This document shows positions 6,784 to 13,901 of a DNA stretch of 16,338 nt, piece after piece; position 1 is the stretch's first letter, and every line of letters begins with the position of its first letter. Made by a program: the position numbers and the translations under genes. Below the pieces are notes generated by a model. That model had not been told where the DNA came from. It ran no database searches and saw only the letters and a program-made list of their open reading frames with translations. Source of the DNA: an uncultured Blautia sp. (GTDB lineage: Bacteria > Bacillota > Clostridia > Lachnospirales > Lachnospiraceae); the NCBI GenBank assembly GCA_934409175.1, contig CAKRVX010000042.1:1-16338 (forward strand), read 5' to 3'.

Positions 6784-6811
6784 TTAAAGGGGCTTTTTAC
6801 AGCCCCTTTAA
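6784..6811. terminator. Bidirectional hairpin terminator between convergent genes
   Basis: TTAAAGGGGCT (6784-6794) pairs perfectly over 11 bp with AGCCCCTTTAA (6801-6811) around a 6-nt loop. The GC core is flanked by A and T runs on both strands, so it can end the plus-strand gene at 6759 and the minus-strand gene at 6854. Confidence 0.85.
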
Positions 6812-6853
6812 GCTTGTAGATGAATAACAAAGCATCTCAATAGAAAAAATATT

Positions 6854-7267
6854 TTATTTAAAGTCCCCATAATTACAAATCTGCATGGCAACTCCATCTT
6901 CCATAACTTCGAATCCAAATCTCTCATAAAATGCGGCATTTTTACTTTCTTCGGGCATAATCTCAATATAAAGATAGTTTTTATATTTTTCTTTAATCCT
7001 TTCTACCATAGTACCGGCAATTCCCTGTCCCTGATAATCAGGATTTACAAGTACATAGTGTATATAGGCAACCATCTCAGAGTCATCCAGTACCCGGACA
7101 AGACCAACGAGCTGTTCTTTGTTCCATGCTGTGATGACAGTAGAAGAATGCATAAGTGCTTTATATAATCGTTCAGGATAATTACCGGAAATCCATTCGA
7201 CAGACAGGAAAAGTCTCTGAACCTGCTGTTGTGTAAAAATTTTTTCTTCTGTATAAGTAATGTTCAT
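6854..7267 (-). CDS. GNAT-family N-acetyltransferase
   Basis: A 137-residue acetyltransferase with the acetyl-CoA loop QGQGIA at 79-84, after VLVNPDY, and the C-terminal AAFYERFGF element (111-119) typical of compact GNAT enzymes. The ATG has a good GGAGG ribosome binding site (7276-7280 on the minus strand) at 8 nt. Substrate unknown; it resembles small stand-alone GNATs annotated as polyamine or generic N-acetyltransferases. It lies 71 bp downstream of the HxlR-type regulator on the same strand with no clear terminator between, so it may be the second gene of the regulator's transcript. A strong bidirectional hairpin follows. Confidence 0.88.
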   Translation of the reverse strand: MNITYTEEKIFTQQQVQRLFLSVEWISGNYPERLYKALMHSSTVITAWNKEQLVGLVRVLDDSEMVAYIHYVLVNPDYQGQGIAGTMVERIKEKYKNYLYIEIMPEESKNAAFYERFGFEVMEDGVAMQICNYGDFK

Positions 7268-7338
7268 ATGAGATTCCTCCTGCTATGTTAATGATAGTCA
7301 CATTTCCGACACTGAATCATGGTATGCTCGGTATCTTC

Positions 7339-7662
7339 TTAAAAAAAAGCTCCCGACCATTTACAGATGCTCTGCAAAATTGGAACAACGGAACGTCCCT
7401 TTTCAGTCAGCATATATTCAACTCTTGGCGGAATTTCGTCATAGGATTTACGCTCGATGATCTGGTTTCGGATCAGATCTTTTAATGTAGCTGCCAGAAC
7501 TGCATCTGTAATATTCCCCATTTCTCTGCGAAGCGCACTGTAGCGCAGGACTTTTTTTGCCGCCAGGACGCAGATAATCCTTGAATTCCATTTTCCACCA
7601 AAAATCTCCAGACCATATTCTAATGGACAGCGGATATCTTTTTCCAGTTTTCGTTGATACAT
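7339..7662 (-). CDS. HxlR-family winged-helix transcriptional regulator
   Basis: A 107-residue MarR/DUF24-type (HxlR) DNA-binding protein. The family signature CPLEYGLEIFGGKW is at 12-25, followed by the helix-turn-helix (YSALRREMGNITDAVLAATL, 41-60) and the wing (ERKSYDEIPPRVEYMLTEKG, 70-89). Cys12 sits where members such as YodB and HypR of Bacillus carry their redox-sensing N-terminal cysteine; C31 and C100 are further cysteines. AAGGAG precedes the ATG by about 7 nt. It is divergent from a nitroreductase gene with a perfect 40-bp palindrome between, the layout expected for a regulator of an electrophile- or disulfide-stress nitroreductase that also controls itself. The inducing signal is inferred, not visible. 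Confidence 0.92.
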   Translation of the reverse strand: MYQRKLEKDIRCPLEYGLEIFGGKWNSRIICVLAAKKVLRYSALRREMGNITDAVLAATLKDLIRNQIIERKSYDEIPPRVEYMLTEKGRSVVPILQSICKWSGAFF

Positions 7663-7695
7663 GATTTGACTCCTTTATTTGTGCTGACATATTTT

Positions 7696-7736
7696 TACCA
7701 GACTGTTGGAAATCATGTTCTCGGGTAAGTCTGGTA
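7696..7736 (-). repeat. 9-bp inverted repeat at the predicted 5' end of the hxlR-type transcript
   Basis: TACCAGACT (7696-7704) and AGTCTGGTA (7728-7736) are perfectly complementary with a 23-nt loop. With the promoter at 7747-7775 the transcript would start near 7740, so this hairpin would form the very 5' end of the roughly 78-nt leader. No U-run follows on the minus strand, so it is not a simple terminator. Confidence 0.45.
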
Positions 7737-7746
7737 TCTGTTTTAC

Positions 7747-7775
7747 ATTGTAAGTGAAAACATATAGATTCACAA
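7747..7775 (-). promoter_or_regulatory. Promoter of the HxlR-type regulator, -35 inside the palindrome
   Basis: On the minus strand TTGTGA (7775-7770), 17-nt spacer, TACAAT (7752-7747). The -35 lies entirely within the left arm of the 40-bp palindrome, so binding there would occlude RNA polymerase. Confidence 0.6.
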
Positions 7776-7807
7776 GTCACTATTAAATTTAATAGTGACT
7801 TGTGAAT
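7768..7807. promoter_or_regulatory. Perfect 40-bp palindrome, candidate HxlR-family operator
   Basis: The 20-bp arm 7768-7787 (ATTCACAAGTCACTATTAAA) is followed without spacer by its exact reverse complement (7788-7807). It lies between the divergent HxlR-type regulator and nitroreductase genes. The core CACTATTAAA and its mirror image recall the ACTAT/ATAGT dyads of YodB/CatR-class operators. Each outer arm contains TTGTGA facing outward: one is the -35 of the regulator promoter, the other (7800-7805) faces the nitroreductase, with a weak TATTTA 16 nt on. Function as operator is inferred from position and symmetry. Confidence 0.7.
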
Positions 7808-7856
7808 GGATTAATATATTATATTTATTGAGTTATTTTTTTATAATGCTGAAAAC

Positions 7857-7885
7857 TTGTTTGGAAAAATAATTCATGTTAAGAT
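7857..7885 (+). promoter_or_regulatory. Candidate promoter of the nitroreductase gene
   Basis: TTGTTT (7857-7862), 17-nt spacer, TAAGAT (7880-7885), with TG at 7877-7878 making an extended -10. A TATAAT at 7842-7847 is an alternative -10 but has only a poor -35. If 7857-7885 is used, the palindrome lies about 50 bp upstream of the -35, a position suited to activation rather than simple blocking. Confidence 0.4.
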
Positions 7886-7921
7886 AGGAAAAATGAATCA
7901 AGTAGTAAGGAGGAAATTAAT

Positions 7922-8416
7922 ATGGAGAATATTTTTCACAGAGTAAGTATCAGAAAATATCAGGATAAACCCGTAGAGAAAGAAAAAATCATGCAGATTC
8001 TGAAAGCCGGTATGCAGGCACCGAGTGCCTGTAATCAGCAGCCGTGGGAGTTTTATGTAGTGACAGAGAAAGAAAAGATCCAGGAACTGTCAAAAGCAAC
8101 TCCATATTCCGGATGTGTGGCAGGTGCTCCGGTAGTAATCGTTCCGGTATACCGCACAAAAGGGTTGGTTGTGCAGGATATGGCACAGATTGACATGTCC
8201 ATTGCACAGGAGAATATCTGGCTTGAAACTGACGCATTGGGACTTGGTGGTGTCTGGATTGGAATTGCACCAATGCAGGATCGCATGGATCTGGTTCATG
8301 AGATGTTGAATCTCCCGGGGGATGTGGAAGTCTTTTCTTTGTTTGCACTGGGCTATCCGGCAGAGAAAAGAGAGCAGCAGAACCGCTTTGATGAAGCACG
8401 AATCCATTTTATTTAA
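7922..8416 (+). CDS. Nitroreductase-family FMN oxidoreductase
   Basis: A 164-residue FMN-dependent NAD(P)H oxidoreductase of the compact nitroreductase type, reducing nitro compounds, quinones or related electrophiles in the cytoplasm. Visible family elements: the N-terminal RVSIRKY (7-13, phosphate-binding arginines), APSACNQQPW at 33-42, the GLGGVWIG flavin segment at 107-114, and ALGYPAEK at 142-149. AAGGAGG (7907-7913) lies 8 nt before the ATG. At 164 residues it belongs to the short clade common in gut Clostridia. Divergent from an HxlR-type regulator with an operator-like palindrome between, it is the likely regulated target. Physiological substrate unknown. Confidence 0.93.
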   Translation: MENIFHRVSIRKYQDKPVEKEKIMQILKAGMQAPSACNQQPWEFYVVTEKEKIQELSKATPYSGCVAGAPVVIVPVYRTKGLVVQDMAQIDMSIAQENIWLETDALGLGGVWIGIAPMQDRMDLVHEMLNLPGDVEVFSLFALGYPAEKREQQNRFDEARIHFI

Positions 8417-8461
8417 TTCCTGCCTGTATCTGTGTGAAAGAAGTAAATAAAAAAGCAGTGG

Positions 8462-8526
8462 AAAAATCAGCACTTTCTGGTTACAATGTATTGGATATGT
8501 AATTTCAGAAGCTGCTGATTTTTTTG
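8462..8526 (+). terminator. Long composite hairpin with T-run, probable terminator of the nitroreductase gene
   Basis: AAAAATCAGCA (8462-8472) pairs perfectly over 11 bp with TGCTGATTTTT (8513-8523). Further in, TTTCTG pairs with CAGAAG and GTTACA with TGTAAT, each with a G-T pair, so most of the 62 nt can fold into one long arm. Seven T (8519-8525) form and follow the 3' arm. It lies 45 bp after the nitroreductase stop. Confidence 0.55.
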
Positions 8527-8572
8527 CAGCTTTCTGAGAAGAACAGAACGGCATAGTGAAGAAATCTGTTTC

Positions 8573-8662
8573 ATGGAATTTGCATTCAGAATGCAGACAG
8601 CGAAAATGTTTCTCAACATTCAACTGGATGAAGTTACGGAGCAATTATTCAGCCCAAAATAA
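8573..8662 (+). other. Short open frame, possible gene remnant
   Basis: In the 275-bp gap between the nitroreductase and MYG1 genes, a frame open from about 8519 contains an ATG at 8573 and reads 29 residues of protein-like composition (MEFAFRMQTAKMFLNIQLDE region) to a TAA at 8660-8662. There is no good ribosome binding site. It could be the 3' end of a lost gene or chance; I cannot name a family. Confidence 0.2.
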
Positions 8663-8691
8663 ATAAAAGAGTTATATAAAAGGAGCAGCCT

Positions 8692-9924
8692 ATGAGCAGT
8701 CTATCAGAACAGATAAAACAAAATAACGCATCTGCATTTACACACAACGGAAAGTTCCATGCGGATGATGTATTTTCAGCAGCATTGCTGCTGTATTTAA
8801 ATCCGGAAATTATCATTATCAGGGGAAATAAAGTTCCTGAAGATTTTGGCGGGATCGTATTTGATATTGGCAGAGGTAAATATGATCACCATCAGAAAGA
8901 CAGCCGTATCCGTGAAAACGGTGTTCCATATGCAGCCTTCGGACTTCTCTGGGAGGAACTTGGTGCAGAAATCCTTGGCGAAGAACTGGCAGAGAAATTT
9001 GATGAGTCCTTTGTGCAGCCGCTGGACAATAATGACAATACAGGTGAGAAAAATGAACTTGCCACACTGATAGGAAACTTCAATCCGACATGGGATGCCC
9101 GGGGCGGCAATGATGAAGCTTTTTTCCAGGCGGTCAGTGTGGCAGGGATGATTCTTGAGAATAAGTTTGAACGCTATCTGGGAAATGAACGTGCAGATAA
9201 ACGCGTGGAAGAAATTCTGGAGGCACATCAAAGGGCAATCAGTTCTGGACAAAAATCAGAAACAGAAGCCAGAATACTGATTCTTCCGGAATTTATTCCG
9301 TGTCAGAAGCGCCTGTCAGAAACTGATATTGCATTTGTCATCTTCCCATCAAACAGAGGCGGATATTGCATTCAGCCTCAGAAAAAAGAATACTCATTAA
9401 ATTATAAATGTAGTTTTCCGGTTGAGTGGCTGGGATTGGAGAATGAAGAACTGGCTGCAATGACAGGACTGTCAAGTGCAGGATTTTGCCATAAGGGTGG
9501 ATTTTTGATGACAACAGCAACGCTGGAGGATGCAGTGAGGGCCTGCGAGATCAGCATTGCAGATTTCCATGATCATCCTGTGATCGTGAATTTCGGAGGT
9601 AATGAAACAGCAGATGAACTGCTTCGTCGGATGCCGAAACTGCAGTCTGCTGAGATTGTACATATGGATTTTCCGAAAGTGCCTGAATTGGAGGTACAAG
9701 GCATTTATGGGGAAGTTATGATGGAGAAACAGGAGTGGAAAGCAGAAGTGAAAGAAAGAGTTAAAAAAATCCTGAAATATAAGCCGGAAGCGGTATGTGT
9801 GGGAAATAATACTTTTGCAGCATATCCGGTGGTTCATATGCTGCGAAAAAAACATATTCCGGTATTAACTATTGTAGAAAAAGATGGAGAGAAATTATTG
9901 GTGAGAATTCCATCCGGTTCATAA
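8692..9924 (+). CDS. MYG1-family metal-dependent hydrolase with extra C-terminal domain
   Basis: The first ~293 residues are a MYG1/GAMP-type (PF03690) domain, related to DHH phosphoesterases. Metal-ligand motifs are visible: THNGKFHADD at 17-26, VFDIG at 56-60 with YDHHQ at 64-68, the Asp-rich LDNNDN at 111-116, and the C-terminal family motif FCHKGGFLMT at 265-274. Eukaryotic MYG1 is reported as an RNA exonuclease; the bacterial role is unclear. Residues about 295-410 form an additional alpha/beta-looking domain (strands VIVNFGG and EIVHMDF, a charged helix 348-362, then AVCVGNNTFAAYPV and VLTIVEK) that I do not recognise. AAGGAG lies about 8 nt before the ATG. It sits alone on the strand, 27 bp before the frameshifted DMT gene, possibly co-transcribed with it. 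Confidence 0.88.
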   Translation: MSSLSEQIKQNNASAFTHNGKFHADDVFSAALLLYLNPEIIIIRGNKVPEDFGGIVFDIGRGKYDHHQKDSRIRENGVPYAAFGLLWEELGAEILGEELAEKFDESFVQPLDNNDNTGEKNELATLIGNFNPTWDARGGNDEAFFQAVSVAGMILENKFERYLGNERADKRVEEILEAHQRAISSGQKSETEARILILPEFIPCQKRLSETDIAFVIFPSNRGGYCIQPQKKEYSLNYKCSFPVEWLGLENEELAAMTGLSSAGFCHKGGFLMTTATLEDAVRACEISIADFHDHPVIVNFGGNETADELLRRMPKLQSAEIVHMDFPKVPELEVQGIYGEVMMEKQEWKAEVKERVKKILKYKPEAVCVGNNTFAAYPVVHMLRKKHIPVLTIVEKDGEKLLVRIPSGS

Positions 9925-9976
9925 AGTAATGCAACAGGAGATAGAAAGAAAATGACACAAGATAAAAACAAATACT

Positions 9977-9980
9977 GGGG
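9977..9980 (+). other. Frameshift site in a four-G run near the start of the DMT permease gene
   Basis: An ATG at 9952 with ribosome binding site CAGGAGA begins a frame reading MTQDKNKYWG, then diverges into a nonsense tail that stops at 10045-10047. The permease frame is open immediately upstream of its first ATG at 10008 and reads HVLACGTQI into WGATFVSTK. One extra G in the run 9977-9980 would join the two into a continuous, family-like N terminus (KYWG-HVLACGTQIMWG). Confidence 0.7.
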
Positions 9981-10007
9981 CATGTTCTTGCATGTGGAAC
10001 TCAGATC

Positions 10008-10832
10008 ATGTGGGGAGCAACCTTTGTCTCAACAAAAGTTCTGCTGAATTATTTCATACCTGCGGAAGTACTGTTTACCAGAGCTGTGCTGGCATTTCTT
10101 ACATTGCTGCTCTTTTATCCGCATCATTTAAAACTGAAGAATCTGAAACATGAGCTGGCATTTGCAGGGGCAGGACTTTTCGGGATTGTATTATATTTCA
10201 TGCTGGAGAACACAGCTTTAACCATGACATATGCATCCAATGTAGGTATTATTGTAGCATGTGCTCCATTTTTCGTAGCAGTGACGGTGGGATTTTTCTT
10301 TAAAAATGAAAAGTCCGGAAAATTCTTTTACATAGGTTTTGTGATTGCAATGGCAGGTGTAATCCTGATCAGCATGAATGGACAGAAGAACTTTAATCTG
10401 AACCCTGTAGGAGATGGTCTTGCGTTTCTGGCAATGATCTCATGGGGACTATATTCTGCGTTGGTCAAGAAGATTGGAGACTGGGACTATCTCACAGTTG
10501 CAGCTACAAGGAGGATCTATTTTTATGCGATTCTTTTCCTGATTCCGGTATTGATCCAGCAGAAAATCTCCTGGAATATCAGTCTGTTCTGTAATTCGCA
10601 GGTAATTGTCAATTTCCTTTTCCTGGGGATCGGTGCAAGTGCCATGGGATTTATGCTCTGGAATCTGTCTACCAAATGGATAGGAGCAGTAAAGACCAGT
10701 GTATATATTTATGTATCACCGGTAGTTACGGTAGTTTTATCAATGCTGATTCTGCATGAAAAAATGACGATTGTTTCTGTGATGGGATCTTTACTGATTT
10801 TTGCAGGTCTGATCATCTCACAGAAGAAATAG
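10008..10832 (+). CDS. EamA/DMT-family permease, N terminus separated by a frameshift
   Basis: A drug/metabolite-transporter-superfamily membrane protein (two EamA repeats, about ten helices when intact). Visible are the first-helix WGATFVSTK, the conserved EVLFTRAVLAF region, the internal start of the second repeat (GDGLAFLAMISWGLYSALVK, about 142-161), and the last-helix pair around YVSPVVTVVLSML. From 10008 the frame gives 274 residues but begins in the middle of helix 1 and has no ribosome binding site. The natural start is probably ATG 9952, reached only if the four-G run at 9977-9980 regains one base. As it stands the gene is either non-functional, a sequencing error, or phase-variable. 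Substrate unknown. A hairpin at 10852-10876 ends it. Confidence 0.82.
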   Translation: MWGATFVSTKVLLNYFIPAEVLFTRAVLAFLTLLLFYPHHLKLKNLKHELAFAGAGLFGIVLYFMLENTALTMTYASNVGIIVACAPFFVAVTVGFFFKNEKSGKFFYIGFVIAMAGVILISMNGQKNFNLNPVGDGLAFLAMISWGLYSALVKKIGDWDYLTVAATRRIYFYAILFLIPVLIQQKISWNISLFCNSQVIVNFLFLGIGASAMGFMLWNLSTKWIGAVKTSVYIYVSPVVTVVLSMLILHEKMTIVSVMGSLLIFAGLIISQKK

Positions 10833-10851
10833 GAGCATATTATAAAAAATA

Positions 10852-10882
10852 GCTGTCTGACAAGAGCTCAGGCAGCCGTTTT
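10852..10882. terminator. Bidirectional terminator between DMT permease and the small membrane protein
   Basis: GCTGTCTGA (10852-10860) pairs with TCAGGCAGC (10868-10876), 9 bp with one T-G pair, 7-nt loop. A CGTTTTGGTTTT tail follows on the plus strand and TATTTTTTATAA on the minus strand. The right arm contains the stop codon of the minus-strand gene. Confidence 0.75.
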
Positions 10883-11176
10883 GGTTTTAAGAGATATCTG
10901 AGAAGGAGCAGAAGCGGAAGTTGATGTATGACGGTTTTTTGTTCTGTACAGATATAAAATACCACCGAAAAATCCTAAAATCAGTCCACTATATCCTCCA
11001 GCACAAAGGATAATAGTTATTTTTGTAATGACAGACATACCACCGATCAGAGAAATTAAAAATCCGCCAAGAAGTCCGGCTGTTGTCCATTCAATAAGCG
11101 AAAATGCCAGAAATACAGCTTCATCGTGTGATTTTTTTACATGTTGATTAACAAAATTCCATAGATTCTGATACAT
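10868..11176 (-). CDS. Small two-helix membrane protein of unknown function
   Basis: A protein of 102-104 residues with two hydrophobic, glycine-rich segments (about residues 22-49 and 52-79), a short charged N terminus and a Ser/Thr/Lys-rich hydrophilic tail. I do not recognise the family. Two ATGs are possible, 11182 and 11176. The purine-rich GGGGG is directly adjacent to the first but 6 nt from the second, so 11176 is preferred. A TATAAT on the minus strand (11222-11217) about 40 nt upstream could be its -10, with no good -35. It is monocistronic, bounded by the bidirectional terminator at its end and divergent from the zinc-ribbon protein gene. Confidence 0.65.
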   Translation of the reverse strand: MYQNLWNFVNQHVKKSHDEAVFLAFSLIEWTTAGLLGGFLISLIGGMSVITKITIILCAGGYSGLILGFFGGILYLYRTKNRHTSTSASAPSQISLKTKTAA

Positions 11177-11358
11177 ATCCATCCCCCATTTCTGTTACTT
11201 TTTTTCTTTGACTTTTATTATAGAAATTATTTGTAAAATGCACATGCGGAGTAATGAAAAATTTATGTAAAATTCATGGGGAAATGAGCCAATAAAACTT
11301 TTCTTTTGTCTGCATTGTCTATATAATATAAACAGAAGAAGACGAAGGAGGAAAAGTA

Positions 11359-13833
11359 ATGAAATGTCCTAAATGTGGAAAAGAATTAAACCAGCCGGGC
11401 TTGAAATTCTGTACCTACTGTGGAGCTAAAATTGATTCATCAGAAATCGGATCAACGAAGCAGCCAGAAATCAAGAAGCAGTCGGAAATTCGCAGAAAAC
11501 CGGAAACTCTTCCTATGGGTGAGGTGAAGGTTCCGCTTTCTAAAAAGCTCAGCCCACTGACGATAGGAATATTGATTCTTATCTTTGCAGTAGCCCTTCT
11601 GGCAAAATCCTGCGGAGGAAAAAAAGAAACAAAGGAACCTGATGTAAAAGTTTCTGATCAGACAACCGGAGTGACAGAAAATGGTCAGAAGCAGTCTGCA
11701 GAGGAACAGATTACAGAAGAACAGGATACAGACAAACAGACAGAAGAAACGAAATCTGACACAGAAAATCAAAGTGTTTCGGATACAGAAGCTGTAGAAG
11801 ATGGCAAAGGTAATTCAGAAGAATACAAAACAAAATACGAGCAACAGATGGGATCACTTAATACTATCAGAGATCTTCCGCTCCCGGATGGACTGAATTC
11901 GGATCAGCAAAAAGAGCTGGAAGATATTTATGAAGCTTCTTACAATGATGAAAAGGAATTTCTCCCTGCAGCAGTGGAAGAGGCAATACAGAATTATGAT
12001 GAGTATGGTGATCTTAAGCAAACTTTCAGAGATATGATGGGAACAATGGAAGAGGCTTATCAGGTAATAAACGACTGGGATCCGAATCTGAAAGATGTGG
12101 TTGCTGAGGATGCGGCTTTCCGCTATGGAAACAGTCCGCTGGAATATTATCTGATTGATAAGGGAGTGGGAACTGTACTGGCAGATAATGAACTGGGGAA
12201 AGAAATCCGAAGTGGTGTGGAAGCGGTAGGAATGGATCTCCTGGCAAGTTTCCTGATATGGAGTGATCAGCAGGATCGAACAACCCGAAAAGATGCGGTA
12301 GAACCAGTTGCAGTTGGTGAAAATTATGCATTGGTCAGATCTCTTGGCTGTATTAACGAATTACTGGATGAAGTAGAGAAGCTTGGAAGTTATGAAATCA
12401 AAAATCAGGTATATGAACTGAGACAGGGCAATCTGAATTCAGAGTTGAATTATTCTTTTGCCGATTGTGTATATTCAAAAGGCGATGCATTATATGATGC
12501 ATGGGTACTGGCAGAAAAAAATGCAGGCAGACAGCAGGCATTGAACGAAGCCGTTGAAGATGCTGAGAATGAGAAAAATCAATATAAAACTATTGTCCTC
12601 GAAAAATTTGGAATTACTGATGAAGAGACAGTGAAAGCTCTTCTTGGGCTGGAAGATGAGGATACAACATATCAGGATGATGAAGAATATGATGAGGAAT
12701 ATGAAGAGAAGAAAGAGGAAGAGATTTACAGAATAGGACATGAGTATCTTTTTAGTATTATAGACAAAGAGGGAAATACATACGGATCTTTCCTGTGCAG
12801 CTATGATACGGACGATAATACAATATCTGCATCAATTACAAAAGATGGTATGTGTTCTATTGCCTATGGAGATCTGAACAGTGATGATTGTATAAATCAT
12901 GTCATTGTAAGCAGAGAAGGTAAAGAATTGTTCCGAAATGAAGAAAAAGATAAAGATGGCAACAAGTCCATGTATTATGATGTGACTCCAAGTGGAAATG
13001 TACTGCATAAAATTTTTGACTCAGATTTTGACCATGGAGATTATCAGATTCTGGAATGGGTAAAGCCAGATGGTACAACCAAAAAGCTGATGGAAAGCGG
13101 AACTATCAATTTGTCTCCGATAGGAAATGAAAATCCTGATGCCGGATGGCTTGAGGTTGGGTTCACAGGAGAGACTAAGGCACGGTACTATAGGTATGAT
13201 TGTAGTTATGAGGATGACGCTGATTCCTATGAAGAAGGTTATATAGATATGGAAACAGGGGAAATTCTTACAAATGAAGAGTACCAGAAAGCAAATCCGG
13301 AAGATGTTACAGAAGAGAATGATAATTATGAAGAAACAGATGATCCAAAAGCAGAAATTCTGAGAGAAGGTAGCCGCCTGAATGATGATTACATTCTTTA
13401 TGATGATATTGTTTATGACAATTCAGCAGAGAAAGTGACATCTCTGGAGGCAGGTCGTGGAGTAGCGGATATTTTTTATGCTAATAATTATTACTGGATT
13501 GTTACTAGGTCAGGATGGTATTATGTACTGGACGATAACTTCAAACAGATTCTTGAACCAGTGGAGTTTGGAGAGGATCAGACATACAAACTCACAGGTT
13601 ATGGACTGATGATTCAGACTACACCAGACAGCGACAGTGATGAGGAACAAAAATTTGAATTATATAATGAAAAAGGCGAAGTTGTTTTATACTTGCCGGG
13701 AGATCTTGATCTGGATCAGGATGCACATGGATTTATCTTCGGAAATAAAAAGGTTGGATGGGCAAATCTGAATACGAAAGAAAGTATGCTTCTTTCCATG
13801 CCAGATGGCGATATTGATACAATTGAGTTTTAG
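11359..13833 (+). CDS. Large single-pass membrane protein with N-terminal zinc ribbon and acidic ectodomain
   Basis: An 824-residue protein. Residues 3-22 form a zinc ribbon with C3, C6, C18 and C21 (CPKCG and CTYCG). A basic linker leads to one transmembrane helix at about 65-83 (TIGILILIFAVALLAKSC). Residues ~85-155 are an acidic, Gln/Thr-rich disordered linker. A mostly helical region (~155-430) is followed by a very acidic stretch around 430-460 (QDDEEYDEEYEEKKEEE) and a beta-rich C-terminal half with repeated short strands, possibly propeller-like. Topology is inferred as zinc ribbon inside, the rest outside. AAGGAGG (11345-11351) is 7 nt before the ATG, and TATAAT at 11322-11327 is a likely -10. 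Function unknown; such zinc-ribbon membrane proteins are frequent in Clostridia. Confidence 0.85.
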   Translation: MKCPKCGKELNQPGLKFCTYCGAKIDSSEIGSTKQPEIKKQSEIRRKPETLPMGEVKVPLSKKLSPLTIGILILIFAVALLAKSCGGKKETKEPDVKVSDQTTGVTENGQKQSAEEQITEEQDTDKQTEETKSDTENQSVSDTEAVEDGKGNSEEYKTKYEQQMGSLNTIRDLPLPDGLNSDQQKELEDIYEASYNDEKEFLPAAVEEAIQNYDEYGDLKQTFRDMMGTMEEAYQVINDWDPNLKDVVAEDAAFRYGNSPLEYYLIDKGVGTVLADNELGKEIRSGVEAVGMDLLASFLIWSDQQDRTTRKDAVEPVAVGENYALVRSLGCINELLDEVEKLGSYEIKNQVYELRQGNLNSELNYSFADCVYSKGDALYDAWVLAEKNAGRQQALNEAVEDAENEKNQYKTIVLEKFGITDEETVKALLGLEDEDTTYQDDEEYDEEYEEKKEEEIYRIGHEYLFSIIDKEGNTYGSFLCSYDTDDNTISASITKDGMCSIAYGDLNSDDCINHVIVSREGKELFRNEEKDKDGNKSMYYDVTPSGNVLHKIFDSDFDHGDYQILEWVKPDGTTKKLMESGTINLSPIGNENPDAGWLEVGFTGETKARYYRYDCSYEDDADSYEEGYIDMETGEILTNEEYQKANPEDVTEENDNYEETDDPKAEILREGSRLNDDYILYDDIVYDNSAEKVTSLEAGRGVADIFYANNYYWIVTRSGWYYVLDDNFKQILEPVEFGEDQTYKLTGYGLMIQTTPDSDSDEEQKFELYNEKGEVVLYLPGDLDLDQDAHGFIFGNKKVGWANLNTKESMLLSMPDGDIDTIEF

Positions 13834-13901
13834 TTTTCATTGATGATAAAAGATTCACATTTTCCATATAATAAAGGAAGTACTTATCTGGAAAATGAAA
13901 T

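Noticed and set aside
7448..7780. 110-residue minus-strand ORF overlapping the HxlR gene and the palindrome
   Set aside because: Different frame of the same region as a well-supported HxlR gene; runs through promoter and operator sequence.
8090..8644. 184-residue minus-strand ORF over the nitroreductase and the gap after it
   Set aside because: Covers a clear nitroreductase on the other strand and a hairpin terminator; composition is not protein-like and no ribosome binding site is seen.
9472..9855. 127-residue minus-strand ORF within the MYG1 gene
   Set aside because: Antisense to a continuous, motif-bearing frame; no supporting start signal.
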